This document shows positions 1 through 8,406 of a DNA stretch of 64,000 nucleotides, one piece after another. The translations under genes were made by a program, and so were the position numbers. A model generated the notes under the pieces. It did not search any database. It was not told the DNA's origin and saw only the letters and a program-made list of their open reading frames with translations. How positions within the stretch are numbered: the stretch's first letter is position 1; each line of letters begins with the position of its first letter. The stretch comes from Lentzea californiensis (GTDB lineage: Bacteria > Actinomycetota > Actinomycetes > Mycobacteriales > Pseudonocardiaceae), in contig NZ_JANBBE010000008.1 in the NCBI RefSeq assembly GCF_024648825.1, positions 310,001 to 374,000 of the forward strand, written 5' to 3'.

Positions 1-1
1 G

Positions 2-955
2 GCAGTCGCGGGTAGCCGCATCCTCGGTCTCGGCAGCTACCAGCCCGAGACCGTGGTGAGCAACCACGACCTCGCCCAGCGCATGGACACCTCGGACGAG
101 TGGATCCGCGAGCGGGTCGGCATCGTCAACCGGCGGGTGGCGGCGAAGGACGAGGGCGTCGTCGACATGTCCGTCATCGCGGGCACCAAGGCGATCGAGG
201 ACGCGGGCCTCACGCCCGCCGACATCGGCGGCATCATCGTGGCGACGTGCACCATGCCGTCGACCATCCCGAACGCCGCCGCCCAGATCGCCACCAAGAT
301 CGGCATCCAGGCCGCGGCCGCGTTCGACCTGAACGCCGCGTGCGCGGGCTTCTGCTACGCCGTCGCGACGGCGGCGGACATCGTCCGCGGCGGCTCGGTG
401 CGCAACATCCTCGTCATCGGCGCGGAGAAGCTCACCGACTGGACCCACCAGGACGACCGCTCGACCGCGATCATCTTCGCGGACGGCGCGGGTGCCGTCG
501 TGGTCGGCGCCAGCGACACGAACGAGATCGGCCCCGTCGCCTGGGGCTCGGACGGCTCGATGTCCGAGGTCATCAGGATCGACGACCGCGACTCGTTCAT
601 CCACCAGGAGGGCCAGACGGTCTTCCGGTGGGCGACCACGCAGATCGCACCGGTGGCGATCCGCGCAGCCGAACTCGCCGGGGTCGAACTGTCCGACGTG
701 GACGTCTTCGCCCCGCACCAGGCGAACCTCAGGATCATCGAGGCGATCGCCAAGCGCCTGCGCAAGAATGGTGCGCGAGAGGACCTGAAGGTCGCTCGAG
801 ACATCGTCGAATCCGGCAACACCTCCTCGGCCTCGATCCCCATGGCGCTGGACCACATGCGGTCGGCGGGCGAGATCTCCTCCGGAGACGTGGTGCTGAT
901 GGTCGGTTTCGGCGCGGGCCTGTCCTACGCGGGGCAGGTGGTCCGGTGCCCGTGA
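2..955 (+). CDS. fabH: 3-oxoacyl-ACP synthase III (FabH), 5'-truncated by the window edge
   Basis: Condenses acyl-CoA with malonyl-ACP to start type II fatty acid synthesis in the cytoplasm. The frame is open from base 2, so the first few residues lie outside the window; 317 residues are visible. The thiolase-fold catalytic triad is present: Cys in NAACAGF (codon at 341-343), His in PHQAN (716-718) and Asn in ESGNTSSAS (818-820). The GFGAGLSYAG C-terminus is typical of the family. acpP follows after 46 bp, then fabF, which is the usual actinobacterial FAS-II order; fabD would be expected just upstream. A GTG at 53 is internal, because conserved residues (GSRILGLGSYQP) precede it. KAS III paralogues in polyketide clusters look similar, but the acpP-fabF context favours the housekeeping enzyme. 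Confidence 0.95.
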   Translation, partial: AVAGSRILGLGSYQPETVVSNHDLAQRMDTSDEWIRERVGIVNRRVAAKDEGVVDMSVIAGTKAIEDAGLTPADIGGIIVATCTMPSTIPNAAAQIATKIGIQAAAAFDLNAACAGFCYAVATAADIVRGGSVRNILVIGAEKLTDWTHQDDRSTAIIFADGAGAVVVGASDTNEIGPVAWGSDGSMSEVIRIDDRDSFIHQEGQTVFRWATTQIAPVAIRAAELAGVELSDVDVFAPHQANLRIIEAIAKRLRKNGAREDLKVARDIVESGNTSSASIPMALDHMRSAGEISSGDVVLMVGFGAGLSYAGQVVRCP

Positions 956-1001
956 GTACCACCCAGAGTTTTTCCATCGTTTCAATCGAAAGGGAACTTC
1001 A

Positions 1002-1238
1002 GTGAGCGAGAACGTCCTGTCCGGCCTTGCCGAGATCGTCGAAGAGGTCGCCGGCGTTGCCGCCGACGACGTCACCGCTGACAAGTCCTTCGTGGACGAC
1101 CTCGACATCGACTCGCTGTCGATGGTCGAGATCGCCGTCCAGGCTGAGGACAAGTTCGGCGTGAAGATCCCGGACGACGAGCTGGCCAACCTCAAGACCG
1201 TTGGTGACGCGGTGAACTACATCACCAGCAACAAGTGA
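1002..1238 (+). CDS. acpP: Acyl carrier protein
   Basis: Small acidic carrier (78 residues) that holds growing acyl chains on a 4'-phosphopantetheine arm. The attachment serine is Ser38 in DIDSLSMVE (codon 1113-1115). Length, acidity and the DSL motif are standard for FAS-II ACPs. The start is GTG at 1002, preceded by a GAAAGGGA-like ribosome site. Its TGA stop overlaps the GTG start of fabF by four bases (GTGA), so the two genes are translationally coupled. Confidence 0.96.
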   Translation: MSENVLSGLAEIVEEVAGVAADDVTADKSFVDDLDIDSLSMVEIAVQAEDKFGVKIPDDELANLKTVGDAVNYITSNK

Positions 1239-2470
1239 CTTCGGGCATCGAGGTCGTCATCACCGGGCTGGGTGCCACCACCCCGCTCGGTGGTGATGTC
1301 ACGTCCACCTGGGACGCGTTGCTGGCGGGCAAGAGCGGGGTCGGACCCATGACCCACGACTGGGTCGAGAAGTACGACCTGCCCGTCAAGATCGCGTCGC
1401 AGCTCGTGGTGGACCCGACCGAGGTGCTCCCCCGAGTAGAGGCACGCCGCCTGGACCGCTCCGAGCAGGTCGCCATCGTCGCGTCCCGCCAGGCGTGGTC
1501 CGACGCGGGCCACGACGACGACACCGTCGACCGCCAGCGCCTCGCCGTCATCATCGGCACGGGCATCGGCGGCGCGATCACCCTGCTGACCCAGGACGAC
1601 ATCCTGGAACAGCACGGCCTGCGCAAGGTGTCGCCGCTGACCGTCCCGATGCTGATGCCGAACGGCCCGGCCGCGCACGTGGGCCTGGAACTGAAGGCAC
1701 AGGCGGGCGTGCACGCCCCGGTCTCCGCCTGCGCGTCAGGCGCGGAAGCCATCGCGTGGGCGTACCGCATGATCATGGCCGGCGAAGCCGACGTGATCGT
1801 CGCAGGCGGCGCGGAAGCGTGCATCACGGCCATCCCGGTGGCGGGCTTCTCGCAGGCCCGCACCATGAGCACCCGCAACGACGAGCCGGAGAAGGCCTCA
1901 CGCCCGTTCGACACGGGCCGCGACGGCTTCGTCCTCGGCGAGGGCGCGGGCGTCATGGTCCTGGAACGCCGCGAGTTCGCGGAAGCCCGCGGCGCGAAGA
2001 TCTACGGCCGCCTCGCGGGCATCGGCACCTCGGCCGACGGCTACCACATCACGGCCCCGGACCCCGAGGGCGTGGGCCAGTCACGAGCGATCGCCGCAGC
2101 CCTGCGCTCCGGCGGCATCGACCCGTCGGACGTGGGCCACGTGAACTGCCACGCAACGTCCACCCCGGTGGGCGACGTCGCGGAGACCGTGGCAATCCGC
2201 AAGGCGATCGGCGACCACCCGGTCCTGACCGCCCCGAAGGGCGCACTGGGCCACCTGCTGGGCGCAGCGGGAGCGGTCGAGGCGATCGTGACCGTCCTGT
2301 CCATCCGCGACGGCATCGTTCCCCAGACCCTCAACCTGGAGAACCTCGATCCGGCCGTCACGCTGGACGTGGTGGCAGGCGAACCACGCAAGATCAAGCT
2401 GGAAGCGGCGGTGAACGACTCGTTCGGGTTCGGCGGCCACAACGTGGCCCTGGCCTTCACCCCGGCCTAG
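1235..2470 (+). CDS. fabF: 3-oxoacyl-ACP synthase II (FabF/KasA type)
   Basis: Elongating beta-ketoacyl-ACP synthase of 411 residues. The active-site Cys166 lies in VSACASGAEA; the two catalytic histidines are in NCHATSTPVGD and in GALGHLLGAAGA; GFGGHN near the C-terminus closes the active site. The GTG start at 1235 overlaps the acpP stop. A strong hairpin terminator follows (2491-2525), ending the FAS-II operon. In other actinobacteria a DUF3145 gene usually comes directly after fabF. Here that gene is displaced to 10.1-10.6 kb by the lanthipeptide block. Confidence 0.96.
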   Translation: MTSGIEVVITGLGATTPLGGDVTSTWDALLAGKSGVGPMTHDWVEKYDLPVKIASQLVVDPTEVLPRVEARRLDRSEQVAIVASRQAWSDAGHDDDTVDRQRLAVIIGTGIGGAITLLTQDDILEQHGLRKVSPLTVPMLMPNGPAAHVGLELKAQAGVHAPVSACASGAEAIAWAYRMIMAGEADVIVAGGAEACITAIPVAGFSQARTMSTRNDEPEKASRPFDTGRDGFVLGEGAGVMVLERREFAEARGAKIYGRLAGIGTSADGYHITAPDPEGVGQSRAIAAALRSGGIDPSDVGHVNCHATSTPVGDVAETVAIRKAIGDHPVLTAPKGALGHLLGAAGAVEAIVTVLSIRDGIVPQTLNLENLDPAVTLDVVAGEPRKIKLEAAVNDSFGFGGHNVALAFTPA

Positions 2471-2490
2471 AGCACCACACAGCACCACCA

Positions 2491-2525
2491 CAAGGCCCCG
2501 GCCCGCATCGCGGACCGGGGTCTTG
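2491..2525 (+). terminator. Terminator of the fab operon
   Basis: The arms at 2491-2505 and 2511-2525 form a 15-bp stem with one G-U pair and one mismatch around a 5-nt loop, 20 bases after the fabF stop. No long T run follows, as is common in actinobacteria. Confidence 0.8.
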
Positions 2526-2627
2526 TGCATGCCCACCAACGATTTCCGGCACGCTCGCGCAGGGGTCCCGTCGGGTTGAGGCTCCCCCGCGACCCGACCC
2601 GGCCGGTCTTTGATCAGATTGTGGGGG

Positions 2628-2649
2628 CCTGGGGAGCGGAGTCCCCAGG
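2628..2649 (-). terminator. Hairpin downstream of the 2713-3282 gene
   Basis: A perfect 8-bp stem (CCTGGGGA/TCCCCAGG, 2628-2635 and 2642-2649) lies 64 bases past the stop of the minus-strand membrane protein gene. It probably terminates that transcript. The rest of 2526-2712 shows nothing recognisable. Confidence 0.5.
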
Positions 2650-2712
2650 AAGCAGCGCAACCACACGCCCGCAACGCAACCACCGACGCGAACCGCCAAC
2701 GCCGAAGGCGAA

Positions 2713-3282
2713 TCAGCACTTCTCCATCTGAGGGTTCCGGTTCTCCGGCGCCTCATCCACCTTCAACACCCCACCCTCCCAAACCAACACATAAACAACC
2801 CGCCACCGGATACACCCCTCAGGCAAGGCAGGCGGAGCCTTGGCAACGTCCTGAGTGGACACAAAAGAGATCAAAACCCGCAACCGCCGCCCCACGACAT
2901 CGGACTCGACCCGCTGCACCACCACCCCGCCATCCCGGGTGGTCTCGTAAGCAGCAACCCACCCGGCCTCAGGCGTGGACGAAGCCCGCCGAGCCGAAAC
3001 GACCTCACGCCACCCGTCGAAGTCCAGCGAGTTGATCGAGTCGAAGTACCCCTGCAGAACACGCTGCACGGCAGTCCGATCGGGATGGGTGAACGAGTCA
3101 GGGCTCAACCGAACCTCAGAGGACCCGGGCAACGGCCCCACGACAGACGAGGACGCAACGGCAGGCGCCCCACGGGCCTCGGCCGGCCGGGAGTACACGG
3201 TCCGCCCCACCATCCCGGCCGCCACCGCTGCACCGGTGATCACGACCACGGCCGGCACCAGCCAGCGGCTTGCCACGCTCCC
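2713..3282 (-). CDS. Membrane-anchored protein of unknown function
   Basis: Not recognised. A single N-terminal membrane segment (around LVPAVVVITGAAVAAGMV) is followed by a Pro/Ala-rich linker and a soluble domain of about 120 residues. That domain (VQRVLQGYFDSINSLDFDGW) has the look of SnoaL/NTF2-like extracytoplasmic domains of actinobacteria. The chosen GTG at 3282 gives 189 residues and starts just before the membrane segment, with a TAGGCT hexamer a few bases upstream that could serve a leaderless message. An in-frame GTG at 3360 would add 26 residues. It is divergent from the lanthipeptide genes, across an AT-richer control region. Confidence 0.6.
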   Translation of the reverse strand, partial: GSVASRWLVPAVVVITGAAVAAGMVGRTVYSRPAEARGAPAVASSSVVGPLPGSSEVRLSPDSFTHPDRTAVQRVLQGYFDSINSLDFDGWREVVSARRASSTPEAGWVAAYETTRDGGVVVQRVESDVVGRRLRVLISFVSTQDVAKAPPALPEGCIRWRVVYVLVWEGGVLKVDEAPENRNPQMEKC

Positions 3283-3408
3283 CACGCGCGCAAGCCTAGC
3301 CGCACGGCACGCGAGCAGTGGAGGGCCGCTCACAGAACGTGTCCCGTTACATCGAAACACAAAACTTCACTCGAACGATTACATCACATCAGAATTTGGC
3401 GACTTGGA

Positions 3409-3432
3409 TGTAGCAAGACAATGTTTGCTACA
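3409..3432. promoter_or_regulatory. Inverted repeat TGTAGCAA-N8-TTGCTACA upstream of lanKC
   Basis: A perfect 8-bp inverted repeat with an 8-nt centre sits in the divergent region between the membrane protein gene and the lanthipeptide synthetase gene. Size and symmetry fit a dimeric repressor or activator site. No regulator gene lies in the lanthipeptide block, so the binder would be encoded elsewhere. Confidence 0.45.
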
Positions 3433-3471
3433 CAAAAGGCGAGACCCAATCTAATCCTATGAATGAGTACT

Positions 3472-3503
3472 AATGGCGGAGCCCATACCGCCATTCGGCG
3501 GTA
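3472..3503. promoter_or_regulatory. Overlapping alternative hairpins upstream of lanKC
   Basis: AATGGCGG (3472-3479) can pair with CCGCCATT (3488-3495), and TACCGCC (3486-3492) can pair with GGCGGTA (3497-3503). The two stems share CCGCC, so they exclude each other. This could be a compound operator or an attenuator-like RNA switch. The whole stretch 3283-3889 is clearly AT-richer than the genes around it; apart from these repeats I see no gene in it. Confidence 0.4.
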
Positions 3504-3889
3504 CCAAACACGCAATAGCAGCCAATTAAGGCTTCACTCGTAAAGAGCAACCAACACAGCGCGTACACGACGTTTGTACCCCACTAACTATACGTCGGTC
3601 TCCGCCTGGAATACCGCAGCTCAGAGGCGCCCGAGATCGGGAACGCAGCAGTGCCGTTTAGCGGAACCGCAGCACATCCCCGTCCAGGCACATCCGAGCA
3701 AACATCTCAACCGGGTGAGATGGACCCAAACCTCATCACCGCTAGTCACATACGCACCGGTAACCAATGGTCTTTCGGACACGAACGGGCGACCCATATG
3801 ACTCGAACGGCGGATTCCCCATAGCTGCGGGATTGTGCGGGAATATGCGGCATCAAAGAAAACGAAAACGAGTCAGGGAGGGGAATTCG

Positions 3890-6454
3890 GTGGACCTCAG
3901 ATACGAGGCGTACTGCTTCGCCGATCGGCAGTTCTACGATCTGCAGAGCAGCACCGAAAGCACTCCCAACGATGACTTTTCGACCGAACTCCCCGCGTTG
4001 CCGCCCGACTGGACGACAGTGGAGCGCAACGTTTGGCGGCACCACCACCCGGCTGGGGCACAGCTCCCCAACCAGGGATGGAAGATCCACGTCTCCGCCG
4101 GCCTCGACAACGCCGGCGCGGTTCTCAAAGCCACTTTCGACTACTGCGTCGAACGGCGAATTCCCTTCAAGTACCTGCAGACGATCTCGATCGTCCTGGC
4201 CAGGAACTCGAAGTACGCGCCCCGTGACGGCAGCGGCAAGCTGATCACGATCTACCCGAAGGACGCCGAGCAGCTCGAGACCATCTGCACCGAGCTGGCG
4301 CAGGTGCTCGACGGCGAGCACGGGGCCTACATCCTGAGCGACCTGCGCTTCGGCAAGGGGCCGCTGTACGTGCGGTACGGCGGGTTCGCCGAGCAGTGGC
4401 TCGAGATCGACGGGCAGCAGGTGCTCGCGATCGCGGGGCCGGACGGCGAGCTCGTCGCGGACAAGCGCAAGCCGGTGTTCAGCCTGCCCGAGTGGATCGA
4501 GCTGCCGGCCTTCCTGAAGCCGCACCTGGACGAGCGCAACGCCGGCGACGCGGACAAGTTCCCGTACCAGATCAAGAGTTCACTGCACTTCTCCAACGGT
4601 GGCGGTGTCTACCTCGCGACGCGCAAGAGCGACGGCAAGGAGGTCGTGCTCAAGGAGGCGCGGCCGCACGCCGGGCTCGACCGCGAGGGTCGTGACGCCG
4701 TGGCGCGGCTGGAGCTCGAGCACCAGATCCTCACGAAGCTGCACGGTGTCGACGGCGTTCCCGCGGTGTACGACCGCTTCACGGAGTGGGAGCACCTGTT
4801 CGTGGCCATGGAGTTCATGCCGGGGCGTTCGCTCGGGCAGTGGCTCGGCCACAACTACCCGTTGACGCACAGGGACACCACCGGCGAGCTCCTCGAGAAC
4901 TACCGCGTCAGGGCCGAAGCGCTCATCGCCAAGGTCGAGGACCTGGTGGCGCGGGTGCACGAACGCGGTGTCGTGTTCGGCGACCTGCACACGATGAACA
5001 TCCTGGTCGGCGAGGACGACGAGGTCTCGCTCATCGACTTCGAGCTGTCGTCGACGATCGAGGACGTGCACCGCCCGACGCTCGGCGCGCCGGGGTTCCA
5101 GGCGCCGAAGGACCGCGAGGGCTTCGACATCGACGCCTACCCGCTGGCCGCGCTCAAGCTGTGGATCTTCCTGCCGCTCAACGCGGTGCTGGAGCTCGCG
5201 CCGGCCAAGCTGCGCCAGCACGTGCACGTCGTCGCGGAACGGTTCGGGCTGAGCGAGGACTACCAGCGGCAGATCCTCGACGTGCTCACGCCGCGCGTCG
5301 ACCCGCCGGCCGATCCCGCGTTCACCGCGTTCGACGACGAGAACCCGGACTGGACGGTCGTGCGCAAGGAGATCGCCACGGCGATCTCGCACAGCGCGAC
5401 CCCGCACCGGAAGGACCGCCTGTTCCCCGGCGACATCGAGCAGTTCGAGACCGGGGGCGCGGGCTTCGGCCACGGCGCCGCGGGCGTGCTGCACGCACTC
5501 GCGGAGAGCGGCGAGGGCCGTTATCCCGAACACGAGGACTGGCTGATCAGGTCGGTTCGCACCGACCCGCCGAAGCAACCCGGCTTCTACGTCGGCGCGC
5601 ACGGCATCGCGCACGTGCTCGAGAACTTCGGTCACCACGACGTCGCCACCGAGCTCGTCGAGAGCTACGTCCCGCTCGTCCGCACCACGCAGGACCACGG
5701 GCTCAGCGCCGGCCTGTCCGGCATCGGCCTCAACCTGCTGCACTTCGCGGACTCGCGTGACGACCAGAACTTCGTCGCACAGGCCGAGGAACTGGCAGAA
5801 CGGCTCGCGAAGCAGCTGGAGCAGGCGCCGCCGCCCGGCGACAAGGCGAAGGCCGGGCTGCTGCACGGCTGGTCGGGTCCCGCGTTGTTCTTCCTGCGCA
5901 TGTTCGAGCACACCGCGCAGCCGCGCTGGCTCGACCTGTCCGAACAGGCGCTCGAGCGCGACCTGGCCGAGACGATGGTCGCGCTGGACGGATCGCTGCA
6001 GGTCCGCGACGGCACGTTCCGAAGCCTGCCGTACGTCGGCATCGGCGGCGCGGGAATCGCGTTGGTGCTCACGGAATTCGCGAAGGTCGCGCCGGAACGT
6101 CCCTGCGTGGCGAAGCTTCCCGAGCTGCTCGGCGGCTGCACCGGCGAGTTCGTCATCCAGCCCGCGTTCACGCTGGGCAGGGCGGGACTGATGGCGACGC
6201 TGGCGCACGCGGCCAGGCACCGGCCGGACGAGCGTCTCGAACGCTCCGTGCGGCAGCACCTCAAGGCACTCGGCTGGCACGCGGTGCGCTACGGCGGAGG
6301 GCTCGCCTTCCCCGGTGTGCAGCTGCGCCGGCTCTCCATGGACCTCAACACCGGCGGCGCGGGCGTGCTGCTCGCCATCGCCTCCACTGTGGACGAACGT
6401 CCACCACTCCCCTTCCTCGGAAGGGCCCAGGCCCCGGTCCTCTCGGACCGGTAG
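3890..6454 (+). CDS. Class III lanthipeptide synthetase (LanKC, RamC-like)
   Basis: Phosphorylates Ser/Thr of the precursor peptide, eliminates phosphate to give dehydro-residues and cyclises Cys onto them (lanthionine/labionin). The 854 residues fall into three parts: an OspF-like lyase (about 1-210; GWKIHVSAG with Lys65, FKYL, VRYGG), a Ser/Thr kinase (about 215-490; VVLKEA with Lys255, GDLHTMNIL with Asp365, metal site DFE at 383), and a LanC-like cyclase (about 515-854). The cyclase has no WCYG or CHG motif, so the zinc ligands of class I, II and IV cyclases are missing, which is diagnostic of class III. The GTG at 3890 was chosen because GGGAGGGG precedes it and MDLRYEAYCFAD is the family N-terminus; an upstream in-frame start would add unrelated residues. 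The precursor gene follows after 28 bases. Confidence 0.93.
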   Translation: MDLRYEAYCFADRQFYDLQSSTESTPNDDFSTELPALPPDWTTVERNVWRHHHPAGAQLPNQGWKIHVSAGLDNAGAVLKATFDYCVERRIPFKYLQTISIVLARNSKYAPRDGSGKLITIYPKDAEQLETICTELAQVLDGEHGAYILSDLRFGKGPLYVRYGGFAEQWLEIDGQQVLAIAGPDGELVADKRKPVFSLPEWIELPAFLKPHLDERNAGDADKFPYQIKSSLHFSNGGGVYLATRKSDGKEVVLKEARPHAGLDREGRDAVARLELEHQILTKLHGVDGVPAVYDRFTEWEHLFVAMEFMPGRSLGQWLGHNYPLTHRDTTGELLENYRVRAEALIAKVEDLVARVHERGVVFGDLHTMNILVGEDDEVSLIDFELSSTIEDVHRPTLGAPGFQAPKDREGFDIDAYPLAALKLWIFLPLNAVLELAPAKLRQHVHVVAERFGLSEDYQRQILDVLTPRVDPPADPAFTAFDDENPDWTVVRKEIATAISHSATPHRKDRLFPGDIEQFETGGAGFGHGAAGVLHALAESGEGRYPEHEDWLIRSVRTDPPKQPGFYVGAHGIAHVLENFGHHDVATELVESYVPLVRTTQDHGLSAGLSGIGLNLLHFADSRDDQNFVAQAEELAERLAKQLEQAPPPGDKAKAGLLHGWSGPALFFLRMFEHTAQPRWLDLSEQALERDLAETMVALDGSLQVRDGTFRSLPYVGIGGAGIALVLTEFAKVAPERPCVAKLPELLGGCTGEFVIQPAFTLGRAGLMATLAHAARHRPDERLERSVRQHLKALGWHAVRYGGGLAFPGVQLRRLSMDLNTGGAGVLLAIASTVDERPPLPFLGRAQAPVLSDR

Positions 6455-6482
6455 CAAGATCCCTCGAAACTAGGAGACAGTC

Positions 6483-6647
6483 ATGGGCTTCATCCTCGAC
6501 ATGCAGGACCTCGAGACCCCCGAGGCGCCCAGCAACGCGATGGCGTCGGGCCACGGCGGCGGCGGTGGCGGCGGCTCCACGACCGCGTCCAACGCTTCGC
6601 TGCTGCTGCCGTGCTCGCACAGCACCGTCAGCCTGCTCGCCTGCTGA
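6483..6647 (+). CDS. Class III lanthipeptide precursor (RamS/SapB-like), 54 residues
   Basis: The start is ATG at 6483 with AGGAG at 6472-6476. The leader contains FILDMQDLE, matching the class III recognition helix (ILxLQ-type). A run of seven glycines (25-31) separates it from the core. The core ends in two Ser/Cys modules: S36-xx-S39-xxxx-C44 and S47-xx-S50-xxx-C54. The second is the standard labionin spacing; the first has one extra residue (Pro43). The hydrophobic SLLL and VSLL segments recall SapB, the surfactant-like morphogenetic peptide that helps aerial hyphae leave the aqueous surface. It lies between its synthetase and two exporters, so the assignment is firm; the ring type (labionin or lanthionine) and the leader cut site are not visible from sequence. 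Confidence 0.92.
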   Translation: MGFILDMQDLETPEAPSNAMASGHGGGGGGGSTTASNASLLLPCSHSTVSLLAC

Positions 6648-6675
6648 TTGCGCCTCAACTGAAACACCGCGGTGA

Positions 6676-6751
6676 GTGAGCGGCATAGGCGAAGTATGCC
6701 GCTCACCCTCCGACTGCAGGGCCCGGCAGCCGGCCAGCTGTCGGGCCCTGC
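6676..6751 (+). terminator. Tandem hairpins between precursor and transporter genes
   Basis: The first hairpin has a 12-bp perfect stem (GTGAGCGGCATA at 6676-6687 with 6695-6706) and a 7-nt loop. The second has a 10-bp stem (6716-6725 with 6742-6751) continuing inward as CAGC/GCTG. No T tract follows. They probably act as a partial terminator or mRNA-stabilising element, giving more precursor than transporter message. Confidence 0.65.
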
Positions 6752-6789
6752 CTCATGATGCGCCCTCGTGACCCCCGGAGGAACAGGCG

Positions 6790-8406
6790 ATGGCCAAACC
6801 CGGTGACGCCCTGCTGTTCTCCGTCGTCCGCCGCGACCACCGCCCGTGGTTGCTGATGCTCAACGCCGCGGTCGCCACGACCGGCGGCCTGCTCCTCCCC
6901 GCCGCGCTCGCCGACGCCGTCGACATGGCGCTGAGCGGCAAGTTCGTGCTGTTCACCGTGGTGTGGCTGCTCCTGCTGGCGGCGACCGAGATCGTCGGGG
7001 ACGCGATCGGCATCGTGCTCGCCGCGAGTACCACGAGCCGTGCCACGGCCTGGTTGCGGCGCAAGCTCTCCGGGAAACTCCTCGACCTCGGTCACCCCTC
7101 CCCGTTCGCCGCCGGTGACGCGGTGAGCAGGGTGACGGGTGACTGCGGCAACGCGGGCGGGATAGCGGTCACGCTGATCACGCTGGTCGTCACCGCCGTG
7201 TCCTCGGCGGGCGCCGTCGTCGCGCTGGCGTTGCTGGACTGGCGGCTCGCGGCGGTGTTCGTGCTGAGCGTCCCGCTGGCGGGTCTGCTGATCCGCACCC
7301 ACATGCGCATGACCGCCGACGACGTGCTGACCTACCAGGAAGTGTCCGGTGAGGTGTCCGCGCGGCTGCTCGACTCGGTGTCCGGTCTGCGCACGATCGC
7401 GTCCGCGGGCATCGCCGACCGCGAGACGGACCGCGTGCTGGAGCCGCTGCCCCGGCTCGCCGCGGCCGGCGCCGGCATGTGGCGCACCCAGGCGAAGATG
7501 ATGTGGCGGGCCGGCCTGTTGCTGCCCGCCGTCGAGATCGCGGTGCTCACCGCGGCGGGTTTCGGTGTCATGGAAGGCAGGCTGAGCACCGGCGACGTGC
7601 TCGCCGCCCTCGGCTACTCGGCGCTCGGCATGGGCATCGTCGGCCAGATGACCCAGCTGACCGTCCTCGAACGGACCCGCGCGTCCGCTTCCCGGATCGT
7701 CGAGGTCCTCGACACCGAAGCACCGGAACGCCCTGCTCCCCAGCGGTCCAACGGCGTCATCGAACTGCGGGGCGTCAGCGTCGGCGAAGCGCTGCGGGAC
7801 GTGGACCTGATGATTCCGGCCGGCACGTTCGCCGCGATCGTCGGCAGCTCCGGCGCGGGCAAGTCGACGCTGGCGGCGGTGCTCGGCGGACTGTCCGCTG
7901 TGGACGCGGGCGAGGTGACCGGCCACGACTCGGTCGGGTACGCCTTCGAACGCCCGGCGTTGCTGGGCACCACGATCGGCCGTTCGATCGGCTACGGAAC
8001 GGACGCGGACGAGGTCCAGGTCAGGGACGCGGCCGTCGCCGCCCAGGTCCACGACGTGCTGATCCGACTTCCGCAGGGCTACGAGACGCCGGTCGCCGAC
8101 GCTCCTCTGTCCGGTGGTGAGGCGCAACGGATCGGCCTCGCCCGCGCGATCATCCGGGATCCCGACGTGCTCGTGCTCGACGACGCCATGGCGAGTCTGG
8201 ACACGGTGACCGAGGCCAAAGTGGACAAGGCGCTCACCACCGCGCTGCTCGGCCGGACCCGCGTCGTCGTGACGCATCGCGCGGCGACGGCCGCGAGAGC
8301 GGACCTCGTGGTGTGGCTGGAAAACGGCCGCGTCCGGGGCACCGCCACCCACCAGGAGCTGTGGACCAACGCGGACTACCGAGCCGTGTTCACCGGAGGC
8401 GAGTGA
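6790..8406 (+). CDS. ABC half-transporter, lanthipeptide export (RamA/RamB-like)
   Basis: 538 residues with an N-terminal six-helix membrane domain (about 1-300) fused to an ATPase: Walker A GSSGAGKST (about residue 352), signature LSGGEAQR (about 440), Walker B VLVLDDA (about 461) and the H-loop VVTHR. It starts with ATG at 6790 after CCGGAGG. The neighbouring gene is a second half-transporter that overlaps it, so they probably form a heterodimer exporting the processed lanthipeptide, as RamA and RamB do for SapB. There is no C39 peptidase domain, so leader removal must come from another protease. Confidence 0.88.
   Translation: MAKPGDALLFSVVRRDHRPWLLMLNAAVATTGGLLLPAALADAVDMALSGKFVLFTVVWLLLLAATEIVGDAIGIVLAASTTSRATAWLRRKLSGKLLDLGHPSPFAAGDAVSRVTGDCGNAGGIAVTLITLVVTAVSSAGAVVALALLDWRLAAVFVLSVPLAGLLIRTHMRMTADDVLTYQEVSGEVSARLLDSVSGLRTIASAGIADRETDRVLEPLPRLAAAGAGMWRTQAKMMWRAGLLLPAVEIAVLTAAGFGVMEGRLSTGDVLAALGYSALGMGIVGQMTQLTVLERTRASASRIVEVLDTEAPERPAPQRSNGVIELRGVSVGEALRDVDLMIPAGTFAAIVGSSGAGKSTLAAVLGGLSAVDAGEVTGHDSVGYAFERPALLGTTIGRSIGYGTDADEVQVRDAAVAAQVHDVLIRLPQGYETPVADAPLSGGEAQRIGLARAIIRDPDVLVLDDAMASLDTVTEAKVDKALTTALLGRTRVVVTHRAATAARADLVVWLENGRVRGTATHQELWTNADYRAVFTGGE

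Noticed and set aside
4580..6457. 625-residue minus-strand ORF opposite lanKC
   Set aside because: A GC-rich antisense frame with composition-driven Arg/Val-rich sequence and no motif. The plus-strand LanKC explains the region.
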